Origin: Asterias rubens
Taxonomy: Eukaryota; Echinodermata; Asteroidea; Forcipulatida; Asteriidae
Assembly (NCBI RefSeq): GCF_902459465.1
Contig: NC_047062.1
Location: forward strand, 22,821,919-22,885,918
Length of the DNA stretch: 64,000 nucleotides
Direction of reading: 5' to 3'
In this document: in pieces, positions 22,101 through 32,335 of the stretch
Layout: each line of letters starts with the position of its first letter
How positions within the stretch are numbered: position 1 is the first letter of the stretch
Position numbers and translations under genes: made by a program
The notes under the pieces: generated by a model
What the model was told of the DNA's origin: nothing
Databases searched by the model: none
The model's input: only the letters and a program-made list of their open reading frames with translations

Positions 22101-25100
22101 TATTATTTTACATCACTAAGAAATTTAATTCCAGTAAAAATCACAACTTACTCAATGTATCTACGCAACTTTCCAAACATGAAAACAAGTATAGGAGTAT
22201 AGTAAAGTTTGCGGTAACACCATGTAATGATAATCTCTAAATGAGTTGGGATGGTTCAGCTTTCTCCAGAAGACGATCAGAACATACTGATCGAAACGTC
22301 AAGTTGAAACCATTGGTTCTTCTCAGAACCACCTCAACTCATTCAGAGATATTCATACTATGGTGTTACCGCAAACCTTACTATATCGTAGTTCCACCAT
22401 ACAAACTTTCAAATCCTACTTAAAGACACTGGACACTACCGGTAATTGTCAAAGACCAGTCTTCTTACTTGATGCATAAAATAACAAACCTTAAATTGGG
22501 CTCAATTGGTCATTGAAGTTGCGAGACAATAATGAAAGAAAAAACACCCTTGTCACATGTATTTGTGTGCTTTCAGATGCTTGATTTCGAGACCTCAAAA
22601 TCTAATTCTGAGGTCTCAAAATCAGATATTTTGTGGAAAATTACTTCTTTCTTGAAAACTACGTTACTTCAGAGGGAGCTGTTTCTCACAATGTTTTATC
22701 TTATCAACACTTCTCCATTACTCATTACCAAGTAAGATTTTATGCTTATAATTATTTTGAGTAATTACCAATAGTGTCCAGTGCCTTTAAGTATAAGAGT
22801 GTTTGGTGTTGGAGTTGTTTGGCAACAACTTTGGAAATCTTTCTGAAACTTACAGCGGAGACCTTTACCTTGGAGCTAGCACCTGGTTTGACGGACATAA
22901 GAGGATCCATCCCTGGAACTCCAACGTCCACCCCAGGTGGGGCTTCCTCATCCCCTGGGGGCCCTACATCACCGTCGTCCCCAAAGCTTTCTGTCCCAGG
23001 CTCGGCTACTCCCAATTCGTCAACCACCTCCATGCGAAGCTTGATGAACTCATCCACAGAGAGGATGTCTTTGGGATGGCGACCCTTGTTATTAACGTGC
23101 TCTTTAAATCTAGAAACAGGAAAGTAGACTCACTTTAGAATTCAAGGCCTGATACTTCAAGGAGGCAACCAAGGCGTTTGCTTCTATGCCTCCTGGTCAT
23201 TACCTTGGTGCCCTTGAAATGCTCCAGTAGAAATTTACAATTTCCTCATAAGGTGCCCTTTACAAATGAAAAAATGCCTTGTGCCCTTGCCCTTTCCAAA
23301 ATGAAGCGTACAGGCCTGGAACTCCTTCCGAGCACAACAGTGAAACATTTCGGAGAGACATTTCTAGTAATTTATATCTCCTGGCCCAATTCTTTGTTCA
23401 TGTAAAGACTCAGCTTCCTTTAGTCACAGCAGCACCTGTTAGGCGGCCAGGTTGGTGTAGTGGCCTCTTGCCTTGCCTTCCGCCTCTAGGACCCCAGTTC
23501 AATCAAACTTAAGAAAATGTTTAAGTTTAGTTATATCCTGCAAATAAATGATATTGTTGGTGCTGTGGTTATTGTTGTTGCTTATGTTTTGTTTTGATTA
23601 AGAGCCTTACTTTTCAAAATGGTGACTGTAAAGCTGAGTGGGGATCGTCAGGAGTTGGTCGTAGATCTTGGTCACTTTATACCACTCCTTCCTGTCCTTC
23701 TCAAAGCTGATGTACATATCCCACAACTTGTCTGAGCGGAAATCGGTACCAGCAGCAGCGATGGCCCTGGCGTACACTCTGAAGAGGTAGAAATACGCAG
23801 GGGATAAGGTTAGGCCAAGTTTTCCTAAAAAATAAATAGTGTATGTAAATATTGCATCTAAAATGCAGAGTTAGTGCCCGAGGGAGATGTGGATTGCTAT
23901 CCCAAAGTACTAAGGTAGCATAAATTAACATTGCTTTTTGACATCTATTTAAATTGCTGCAGTACCCACTGCTAAAACGTGGTCTTAGCAATCTCGGTGG
24001 TCTAGTTTGAATGCCACTGCTCTAGAATTGCAAAGGCCGTGGGTTTGAATCCCGCCCAAGTAATATGCCTTGGATTATTTTTTACAGAACTTGGGAAAGT
24101 ACCGAGTATACAGTGCTAACACAGATTGGTGCATATGGGTAAAAACCAAAATGAACATTCTAGTTCACAAACACCTACACCCTTACGTGGTTTTGCATTG
24201 TGGGCAAAACTATGACTTGAAAATGTGGTACCGAAAAGTTCAGGATAAATAATTTGATAAAAAAACTTACTCTCTCAGTCTGTCGGTGATACTGTCCTTG
24301 GGAGCCGTCTGAGCGATAAACTGGATGTACTGCAACCACAGATCCACACTAAGAGGGATTGCCTTCATGCCCGACTCAAACACCTTATCCAAGGAAAAAA
24401 ATGCAACAAGAGCCAACACTTTTAGAACCAGTCGTCAGGATTTTCACTTCCACTTGGTAACCCCAAACAATGCTAAGATTATAATTCAAAACTAACCATT
24501 TTCAAAACCCACCCCTCCCCTAAATACAATTTCTCCATTCAGCCAAAAATCTTTTTCTTTAATGGTACTTCGATTGTGGTGATCCAATTTTAGGCTCACA
24601 TCAAAGAAATTGGGCAGAGTTGTCAAGACTGAAAGCGTGAGAATGGAGAAACAATTAACACACTAACAAATCAAATACCCAAGTGGAAGTGAAAGAAACA
24701 AAAACAGGTAAAAAAAAGAAAAAAAAATGTATAATCGCATATCTTTATCCCTTCCCACAATATATTAAAACATCATTCATCAATTGAACCATACATCATA
24801 ATAATAACTGGGAGGAAACAAAACATAGTAATTTTTTGAAACTGTGTTATAATATATAACATAACTTGTTCTAGGCCTGATTAGTTTAAGTATATAAACC
24901 TTCAGAACACAAACTCCACATCCTTGATGTCATCATCGGACGCTTTGGCCAAGATCCGGAGATTATTCCTCTGGGGTTGCGATTATGAACCAACCGACCC
25001 AGATCACTTTCCAAGTACCCTGTTGTTGAGTGTCCGAGAGTGTTGTGTGTGTCTGTGTGCTAAGACTCACTGCTAAAAGTTCCCAATAACAAAACCGCAT

Positions 25101-28100
25101 ATCAAATCAAACGCAATTGTGTCATTTGAAGGGGGCTATGATTTCCTCCCAGACAAAAAATAAACTTGCGAACTTGATCAAACTTATTCCGCCCCTTCTG
25201 CTTTTTTGTTTTCACAAAATTTCAAAAGCTTCCATCACCAGCAAACCAATGGTGATTCTGAGTGTGTAATGATTTTCTCTTTTAATAGCAAAGTATAGTG
25301 TTTTGCTCAATAAGACTTCATCTGTTTGCACTTAGTGTGTTTTGTTTTTATATCCCCTAGCTTTCACAAAACTTCATCATTTCAATTTTGATTCTGAACA
25401 TGCAACGACAGAGCTGCATTCAAAGCACTTGAACATGTTGTTCTTAACAAATAAAGCATTAAAAAAAACAGATTTGTGATACCACCATAAAGACAGGTTA
25501 AACGAAATTCCAGAAAATTAGATGAACAAATTTTGAAAAAGATTTTTTCTTTAAAAGCAGCAGTTGAAAGATGTTACCTTTATTGTATAACATATAGACT
25601 CTCTAATAAAAAAGACTACATCATTATTTATATTAATGCAAAATAAATGGATAGGAAATTAAAGTGAACGGAGCTTAGATACTCAGATTAATCACCCAAA
25701 TTTACTACTATTATCATTAATATTTGTTTAGTTGTTCCAGCAAACATGAGACTTCTTGACCTGTTGTTGGGAAAAATCTACTCTACTTGTTAGTTCAGGT
25801 AAACTACAACAAGCTGTACGCAGGAGCTGGTGTTCACGATCGATGATGTCGGTTGGTTTCCACTAACTAAATCCTGTGGAGAAATTAGTGTTAGGGCACC
25901 TATCTGTTAAAACTAACACATTTAATAATACCAACACATTACTATTATTTATTTTGCAAGTCCCCGAATATCGTTGAAGGTATTCTGAGCACACACAATA
26001 TCAAGAAATGACATTTACTAATTAAAACCTTTGAGTTACATAATATTAATGTGTATTAAAATGTGTTTGAAGTCATAAATGAACGTATAAATCTACAGAA
26101 AACAATAAGCCATTACATTAACATTATGTTATTTAAACTTTTGTAATCATTCTACTATATCCCAAGTAATTAATTTTTTGTCAACTCTGATTCTTTTTTA
26201 TTTTTATATTTTTTTATTCCATACTTGTTTTAATGTGATGTTTTTGTTTTATTGTTTTTATTTAGGGTGACGGTTGTTCAGTGACAAAGAATCTGTATAC
26301 TGTAAATCAATGTCTGAAGGTGTCGTCAAAATTTTCAGTAACAGAGAAAGTTTGTTTATGTGAAATTTAATGATGGTTGGTTCACATCGTGAGCACTATG
26401 GTGTTGTTATGCGATAGCCCTATTAACATTAGTTGCCAATACGCTAGACCCCCTGCGCATCTTGGGGCTTCGCAAAAGTCTTTCTTGTAAGATAATTGTA
26501 TTGTGTTATTGTAGGCGCCTTGAGCACTCTATCGGTGGATATGTGCGCGTTATAAGTTTTGCTCTTATGGTAATCATTTTTGTCGCAAGGTGCTTTAAAC
26601 TTAATCCAAGTTATCTGCAAATGAGAAAATATCATGAATTAACAATTCAAAATTATTGACTATACAAGGGGGATAAGCTCGGTGTCTTTACCCACAGCAA
26701 TCATTCTAAACCCAACGTTATGTTTCTGTTAGACCAAGGACCACAGTAGTTAATCGTTATTCTTGACATGGGATCAGGCATACTCCCATAACGATAATAA
26801 TCGGTTTCTGTATAGCGCTTTATACACCCGGCTTGGGATTCGAACCCCCACTCTGCAGAACAGAAACACCAGAGTTTGAATTCGGTACTCTTAACCACTC
26901 GGCCACGACACTTCCACAAATCAGAGGCCAACTTTTTTTTATCCCGAGATGTCAAAACAATTACTCAGGGAGAAAGGGTCAATCTGGTTTTCGAAATGGG
27001 TTTTGTGAACTACACTCATGAAAGAGCTTGAACTGAAATGGGAACAAGTGATCTTGCTGAAATAAATTAATTTTTATCTGAGGTATCGACATCAAAGTAT
27101 TGTCGTTTTGACATACAACTTCAATGAGGTTGAGGTTGGGGCCTAATTTTGATAATTACGAAAAATGCAATATCAAAATTACATATAAATTATTACCAAA
27201 TATATTATAAACAGATTTAAATAGCTTTCTCATCAAATTTGATACGCTCAAGTGGCTGCTTTTAGGTTAGTCATTACATCAAATCTGAAAAATCAAGTAA
27301 ATGTTTGGTTGCAGCAACATCAAAACCATTGCTACTATGGTGCTGTATTTACATACATATGCAATGCATGTATTTCAAACACTTTGTCATAAGTAACATT
27401 GCGAAGCATTTTGCATGAGCGAGTTCATTGCAGTGACACAACAAATTCTCTGCAAATTGTTTTTTAATCTAACTGGAAAGCTTTTGGTGAAAAACTTTTA
27501 AATTGTGGGGTTGGAGAGTTGGGTTGTAACCGAACTATCTTGAGATCTTGAACCTACCTCTTGTGCCTTCTCGATGTCATTGGCCTTCCTTCGTTCCATA
27601 TCTGCGTACTTCTTCCAGTATCCATAGCAATACGGATAACGAGCGAGGAAAGCATCAAAGGCCTTCCTCACTGATGGCATATGAACCTAAAGTGACAGAA
27701 GAGACAAATAGTCTGCATGTTACTCAATGCTTTAAGGCAGAGTTGTAACCAAGTCATTTTTCCTGAGGTCAAGTCAAGTCACAAGTCATCTTTGCTCAAG
27801 TTAAGTCAAAGAGAGGCAAAGAGAGAGGTCATAAAAAGTAGAACTCTTTGAACATCCTTTCAAATCTCAGGCCCGATACTTCACGAAGGCAACAAAGGCG
27901 ATTGCCTCCATGCCCCCTTGGTCATTGCCTTGGTGCCCTTGTAGACATGATCCAGTAGAAATTTACAATTTCCTTGTAGGGTGCCCTTTCCCAAGAAGAA
28001 GATGCCTTGGTGCCCTTGCCCTTTCAAAAAGCAGCATACAGACCTGACCCTAGGTACAAGGATTCAGCAACTATTTTCCCTCTTACCTGTTGCTCCACAT

Positions 28101-31100
28101 ACTGCAGCAGATAAGTCCATCCAGTGAAGTCCGTGGGTTTGTCCTTGACTGCCTTCCAGTATTTTTCAAGCTCTGGTGGCGGAGCTTTCTCCGCATCAGC
28201 CTTTGCCTTCTCTATTATAGAAAATAGAAAAAATCAAAGCAATACATGTAAGAATTTTCATCAAATGTGTTGAAAAACTCTGTTAAACTTCTGCAAGGAA
28301 TTTAAATCTCACATCTTCTACTCGAGTTGGATTTGAACCCCTGCCATTCTAGAGCATTCATGTATTACCACTAGACCACTGAGCAAGAGACCAGGGGTGG
28401 ATTTCACAAAAAATTAGGACTAGTCTTATCTCGAGTTAGGAAGAGTTACTCGTCCTAACTAGACCGATCCAGTAGGCTCCGCCCACGGCGCACGTGTGAG
28501 CAAGAACACGTGGGGCTTTCCAATGCCTTTCTGCACAACTCTGCCGCGCACGCCAAGATACGCGCACGCATGTCGGACCTTAGTGTCAGACCTGCGTTGC
28601 ATTGTGATTGGTCAATACGCAATGGGGCGGAGCTTAATGGATCGGTCTCTTGGGACTAGCTGTACGTTTTTTTTAAATCTCTTAGGACTATCTCTTTGTG
28701 TAATTGACCCCAGGGCCAAATTTCATGGTTCTGCTTACCGTAAGCAAGTAACAGGCGTTTATGCCAGCTGGGAATTCCAGAGCTGCTTACCGTTAGCAAA
28801 TAATCAGTATTTATGGAGGCAGGGAATTCCGTGCTTACATCAATTGTATTTCACAGGTTATCAATGAGTTTTGCTTGTGTGTGTAACTCCAGGCCTGCGG
28901 TGGTAAGCGAGCCATGAGATTGGGCCCAGTTTGAATCTTGTGAACTAGACGTCAAGATATGATGTTAGACTAAAGACTAAAAGGGATTTACTGACCTTCT
29001 TTTGTCATTTTCTCACTTTTCTTGACTGGCTCTGCTGCCGGTTTGGTAGCATCCACCACTGGCTTGACTTCCACTACTTTCTTGACTTCAGTAGCTTCCT
29101 TAGTGGAAGTAGCATCTGCCTTTTTTGTCTTCAACTGTGTCTTAGCATCAGTCGCCTTCTCTTTTGGTTTAACAGGATCTTTTTGTGTGGTTCCGGCATC
29201 TTCTGCTGGCTGGGCCGCCTCCTCGGCGGGTTTCTGATCAGCCTTTGGCTGCTCTGTCTCGGGTTCCTCCATCTTATCCTCTGTTGATTCTTGCGGCTTG
29301 GTGGCTTCTTGCTCCATGGGTTCGTCTTCTTGCTGTTTCTGATCCTCAGTAATTGTATCGTCAGAGTCCTCTGCGTCTTTTATTTCCATCACTTCATCTT
29401 CTTTGACCTCCTCTAAGACAATGGCATCATCTTCTTTCTCCTCCGCATCCCCATCTTCTGCTCCCACAATGGCTTCACCTCCAGGACCAGCCGATATTGC
29501 CTCCTCCAGACGTTGGACGAGAGCAGCTTTGACTCCCTTTGAGTCCAGACCCCGAACCGTCAGTTCTGAGCGGAGTTCCGCTACTTTCATCTTAGAGGGT
29601 GTGATACCATCACTAACATCTGTAATGAGAAGCCGTTAAAAAAATGAGAGGACAGATTTCAATAAACCAAGATGTTGAAAAGAATTTTTTTGTGGATAAC
29701 TGTCCGTGTCCTGCAAACACTTTTTCAATATCTCATTTGAGTGAATTCGACACGGGAAAGTTACTGTATCCTGCCACCACTTTATGCATGACGAATAAAG
29801 ACAACGCAATGTAAACCAAAAGCAATAATACACCTTAAAGGCAGTGGGCACTATTGATAATTGTCAGACTAGCCTTCACAGTTGGTGTGTCTCAACATAT
29901 GCATTAAATAATAAACCTGTGAAAATTTGAGCTCAATCGGTCATCGAACTTGTGAGATAATAATGAAAGAAAAAAACACCCTTGTCACACGAAGTTGTGT
30001 GTGTTTAGATGGTTGATTTCGAGACCTCAAGTTCTAAATCCGAGGTCTCAAAATTAAATTCATGGAAAATTAAAACCATTACACTTTCGAAACAGAACAA
30101 AAAAATAAAAGTTCAAAAATTTACAAATAACTTGGAGGGTTTAAAGAAGGTAATGGTAACAGACTTCTCTTGAAATATTATTCCATGAAATGCTTTACTT
30201 TTTGAGAAAACATTAAAACAAATGATCAATTCTCGAGAATTACGGATTTATTTTAAACATGAGTCATGACACGGCGAAATGTGCGGAAACAAGGGTGTGT
30301 TTTCCCGTTATTTTCTCCCGACTCTGATGACAGATTGAGCCTAAATTTATCACAGGTTTGTTATTTTACATATATTATAAGTTGCGATAAACGAAGTGTA
30401 GGCCTTTGGTCTTGGACAATACTGATACTGTTTACCGAAAGTGTCCAATGGCTTTAAATAGGCGAATTCATTGTTGTTTTTCCTTACTAATACTAAATAT
30501 AAAAAAAGGAAACAACTTTTAGTGTAAAACTACTCGGCTGATGCCACAAAAAATCTAACATTGATCATAATTTTGATGAATGAGTAGGCCTAAATTAAAT
30601 AAATAAAAAAATTCAATTAAATTTAATTGCCAAGACAAGTGAAGAGAAGTACCCAATACAATACAATACAAAACAGTTTCATAAGGTTTATCGCGAAAAA
30701 GCAAAATATCAAGAGAGGGCGCTGTTGACCCCACACAAAGGTATAGGCGTTGCATGCACGAGTCGTAGAAACTGCATAGAAACCGCCCCATATTCCTTCC
30801 CACAATGCATTGCGTTTCTGAATCGCGATAAACCTTATTAATGAATGACAAATTATAAACAAAACCATCTAGCCATTTCCCATAAGGTTTATCGCGATTC
30901 AGAAACGCACTGCATTGTGGGAAGGAATATGGGGCGGTTACTATGCAGTTTGTACGACTCGCGCACGCAACGCCTATACCTTTGTGTGCGTTCAACAGCG
31001 CCCTCTCTTGTTATTTTGCGGATAACTTTCCGTATGGCGCCACCACTTTTTCACTCATTTTTACAAAAAGGGATATATCAATCAGGTAAATAAGTTCCTA

Positions 31101-31499
31101 TATTATTTTATATCGAATGAAAAAGTGGTGGCGCCATACGGAAACTTTTCCTATTTTGCTATTCGCAATAAACCTTATTGAGATTTGAGACTCAAGTCAA
31201 AATTTGCTTGAGACCGAGCTGACTAGGACCGAGTAGACCCATATGCACAGCATAAACGATGGTGACTTCATTTCATGCACCAACTCGACTCGCATGCATT
31301 GAAATGCACGACTAACAAAAAGTGAAAAACATCAACATTAAACAATTGCATTGAGCATTTCCAACAAAATCAAAAGAAGATCGTATGTACCTTTCTCATC
31401 TGTAGGAATACTTGGGTCGTAGTCACTACTGATAACAGGTGTTTCGGTTTGCGATGGCTCTGTTGCACCATTTTCTGATATTTCTTCAGGGCTTTCCAT
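16142..31499 (-). CDS. PRPF39: PRPF39 U1 snRNP splicing factor with N-terminal SAP
   Basis: Orthologue of yeast Prp39: a HAT (half-a-TPR) repeat protein of the U1 snRNP that helps 5' splice site choice in the nucleus. Exons, minus strand: 31391-31499, 28996-29619, 28087-28211, 27558-27686, 24271-24383, 23611-23778, 22869-23109, 21950-22060, 21095-21259, 20664-20790, 19602-19810, 19166-19225, 18378-18559, 17916-18008, 17208-17345, 16726-17038, 16142-16201; 2967 nt, all phases consistent, 988 aa. Layout: short N-terminus, SAP domain at about residues 46-78, Glu/Lys/Pro/Ala-rich linker to about 245, HAT core about 250-800 (blocks [48 protein letters not shown]), and a Gln/Gly/Pro/Tyr-rich tail ending [11 protein letters not shown]. 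Human PRPF39 is about 669 aa without a SAP domain. Diverges from the SLX4IP-like gene. Confidence 0.96.
16517..16687 (+). repeat. CAGGCCTG-flanked dispersed repeat, copy 2
   Basis: Same unit as 198-356, ending at CAGGCCTG 16680-16687. In the last PRPF39 intron, ending about 40 bp before the exon at 16726. Confidence 0.75.
18078..18292. repeat. Palindromic MITE, CATGGCTCTGCTTACC ends
   Basis: Starts CATGGCTCTGCTTACCATAA and ends with the inverse GGTAAGCAGAGCCATG, about 215 bp. Other full copies are at 28713-28927 and 50578-50865, with partial copies near 20436-20560 and 48150-48250. Confidence 0.7.
18645..18970 (+). repeat. tRNA-derived SINE interrupted by a MITE
   Basis: A-box-like TGGTCTAGTTGGTAAGACAC and B-box-like GGTTTGAATCCC are spaced as in a tRNA-derived pol III promoter, preceded by GGGCAATCTCC. 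The tail (ACTGAGTATATAGT ... GTGCTAACACACATCGGTGT) is split by the element at 18788-18925. Confidence 0.75.
18788..18925. mobile_element. 138-bp MITE with 5-bp target duplication
   Basis: Inverted ends CAGGGTTCTCCCCA / TGGGGAGAACCCTG. Flanked by ATAGT at 18783-18787 and 18926-18930. Inserted in a SINE, so the insertion is younger than the SINE copy. Confidence 0.85.
20030..20190 (+). repeat. Repeat with GGTGCTGTGGCGCAAT block
   Basis: Blocks AGCACCATGTAATGGTTTTA, GGTGCTGTGGCGCAAT and GAGAACCCCCTTCTC are shared with 63700-63860, there in the same orientation. Preceded by (CTTAT)n at about 20000-20020. Confidence 0.6.
20803..20885 (+). repeat. (AAT)n-TTATATAGC repeat
   Basis: (AAT)n followed by TCTTATATAGCACACATATCC and a CAAGGCACTTT end. 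Related stretches occur at 19825-19895, 40490-40575 and 63618-63700. Probably the 3' end of a SINE or L2-type LINE. Confidence 0.6.
21731..21915. repeat. Palindromic MITE, GTTCATACTTCCTGCGAATG ends
   Basis: Left end AAGCCCAGTTCATACTTCC, right end the inverse (AGGGAGTATGAACCGGGCTT). About 185 bp. Related copies at 42835-42966, 19477-19575 (partial) and 63603-64000 (interrupted). Confidence 0.8.
22245..22420 (+). repeat. Retroelement tail with GATCAG/CTGATC hairpin
   Basis: Same as 6170-6340: GAAGACGATCAGAAC, CTGATCGAAACGT, GGTTCTTCTCAGAACC and an ACCATACAAACTTTCAAATCC end, directly followed by a 371-bp MITE. Confidence 0.6.
22420..22790. repeat. MITE, TTAAAGRCACTGGACACTA family
   Basis: Starts TTAAAGACACTGGACACTAC and ends with the inverse GTGTCCAGTGCCTTTAA. 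Internal GATTTCGAGACCTCAAAATC and CTGAGGTCTCAAAATC blocks are also inverted. Other copies: 29834-30457, 36850-37221, 41483-41740 (truncated), 48258-48413 (half). The most abundant family in the window. Confidence 0.85.
23145..23318 (+). repeat. CAGGCCTG-flanked dispersed repeat, copy 3
   Basis: Starts 36 bp beyond the acceptor end of the PRPF39 exon at 22869-23109, within the preceding intron. Same unit as 198-356. Confidence 0.75.
23950..24165 (+). repeat. tRNA-derived SINE
   Basis: AGCAATCTCGGTGGTCTAG, then CTCTAGAATTGCAAAGGC, B-box-like GGGTTTGAATCCC and tail GTACCGAGTATACAGTGCTA ... GGGTAAAAACCAAAATGAA. An uninterrupted copy of the 18645 family, in a PRPF39 intron. Confidence 0.75.
24384..27557. 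other. Large PRPF39 intron, mostly unassigned
   Basis: AT-rich, without convincing open frames. A minus-strand tRNA-like SINE fragment (GGGATTCGAACCCCCAC on +, TTAACCACTCGGCCACGACA) lies at about 26800-26910 behind a TATAGCGCTTTATACA motif. Nothing else recognised. Confidence 0.6.
27868..28046 (+). repeat. CAGGCCTG-flanked dispersed repeat, copy 4
   Basis: Same unit as 198-356; ends about 40 bp from the PRPF39 exon at 28087-28211. Confidence 0.75.
28391..28710. repeat. Palindromic repeat split by a nested MITE
   Basis: GGTGGATTTCACAAA ... TTAGGACTAGTC begins the host repeat, which resumes after 28648 with TTGGGACTAG ... CTTAGGACTATC. A complete relative without the insertion is at 43826-43940 (CGATTTTACGAAGTGTTAGG ... 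ACTTTGTGAAATCCACCC). Confidence 0.65.
28461..28648. mobile_element. 188-bp MITE, AGACCGATCC ends
   Basis: Left end AGACCGATCCAGTAGGCTCC, right end GGAGCTTAATGGATCGGTCT, inverted with one small gap. GC-richer than its surroundings. A related element is at 61843-62052. Confidence 0.75.
28713..28927. repeat. Palindromic MITE, CATGGYTCTGCTTACC ends
   Basis: GGGCCAAATTTCATGG start and CCATGAGATTGGGCCC end, same family as 18078-18292. Confidence 0.75.
29834..30457. repeat. Long MITE, TTAAAGGCAGTGGGCACT end
   Basis: 624 bp copy of the TTAAAGRCACTGGACACTA family with a different right end (ACCGAAAGTGTCCAATGGCTTTAAA), apparently a composite. In PRPF39 intron 1. Confidence 0.75.
30676..31176. repeat. 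Compound palindrome, ATAAGGTTTATCGCGA ends
   Basis: ATAAGGTTTATCGCGA occurs four times in alternating orientation (about 30677, 30826, 30882, 31160). Arms 30677-30838 and 30882-31020 are long inverted copies, with a second nested inverted pair, TTCCGTATGGCGCCACCACT and its inverse, at 31030 and 31124. Confidence 0.8.
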
Positions 31500-32335
31500 T
31501 TTTCAGCGTGGCGTCGTGGACGTATGCCGTATAATTGCAACAGCGCCCCCAACCTGTCGTTTGTACACGTCGTATGGTGATGAGGGCCTAGGGAGCCTTG
31601 TGATAGACTTGATTCAAGCCTCGTTTTCGTGCGAGAAGTCCCTAATCCCTATCCGAAGTCAAAATGTAGCTATTGGGGTCCCGAGAATGGCCAGTCAAAG
31701 GTTGGGGGGGGGGGGGGGGGGTCGCTGTTGCTCAAGTAAACTAGCTAATACTCTTGGAATTCGTTATTAAACGATTAGACCATTCTTTAGCAGTATCAAA
31801 ATCTGTTAAGCAACTGCTAGGCAGCTCTGTCAAATTGCCCAAAATGGAGGGTATTAGGGCCGCCTGTTGCATTTCTAAATAACAATAGCTATTGTTGATG
31901 GGAGATGTTGCATAATCAAGTAATGAGCTAATTTTACTTCTGGAAATCGTTACCAAAGGCACAGTAAAACACTATTATTTTCAGTAAACGTTAAAATACC
32001 ATTATTTTGCAATAAACGTTTCTGCTTAGCAGCTTTGTGATCACTGTGAAGAAAGATAGGTTGGGGGCGCTGTTGCTATCGAAACGGCGACTTCGGCTAC
32101 AGCTACGGCTAGATTGCGCGCGTCTGCCTATTCTTCAACACTGGTAGACGCGCTGATCTAGACGCGCGGACCGGTCATGCTACATACTACCTCCGTGTGG
32201 TGGTGAAGACAGGGTCACGAGGTGGCGGGGCGTTTAAATTCACGGTGCTTTTTTGAAGTTGAATGGTGGTGAATTCCATGGTTGAATGTTGTTTTAGTAA
32301 AAAGGTCTATCCCGAAAGTTGATGGCAGGGAAGAA
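31500..32335. promoter_or_regulatory. Divergent promoter region PRPF39/SLX4IP-like
   Basis: 836-bp spacer between the two start codons. Contains a polyG tract of about 18 at 31705-31722 and the inverted pair GCAACAGCGCCCCCAACCTG (31539) / GGTTGGGGGCGCTGTTGC (32059). No TATA box close to either ATG. Bidirectional promoter use is inferred from geometry. Confidence 0.5.

Noticed and set aside
22774-23127. + strand open frame rich in Pro, Ser, Thr
   Set aside because: Antisense shadow of the PRPF39 exon 22869-23109, which fits the family on the minus strand with correct splice sites.
30555-30995. Minus open frame of 146 codons
   Set aside because: Lies over the compound palindrome in PRPF39 intron 1; no homology pattern, and the opposite arm mirrors it.
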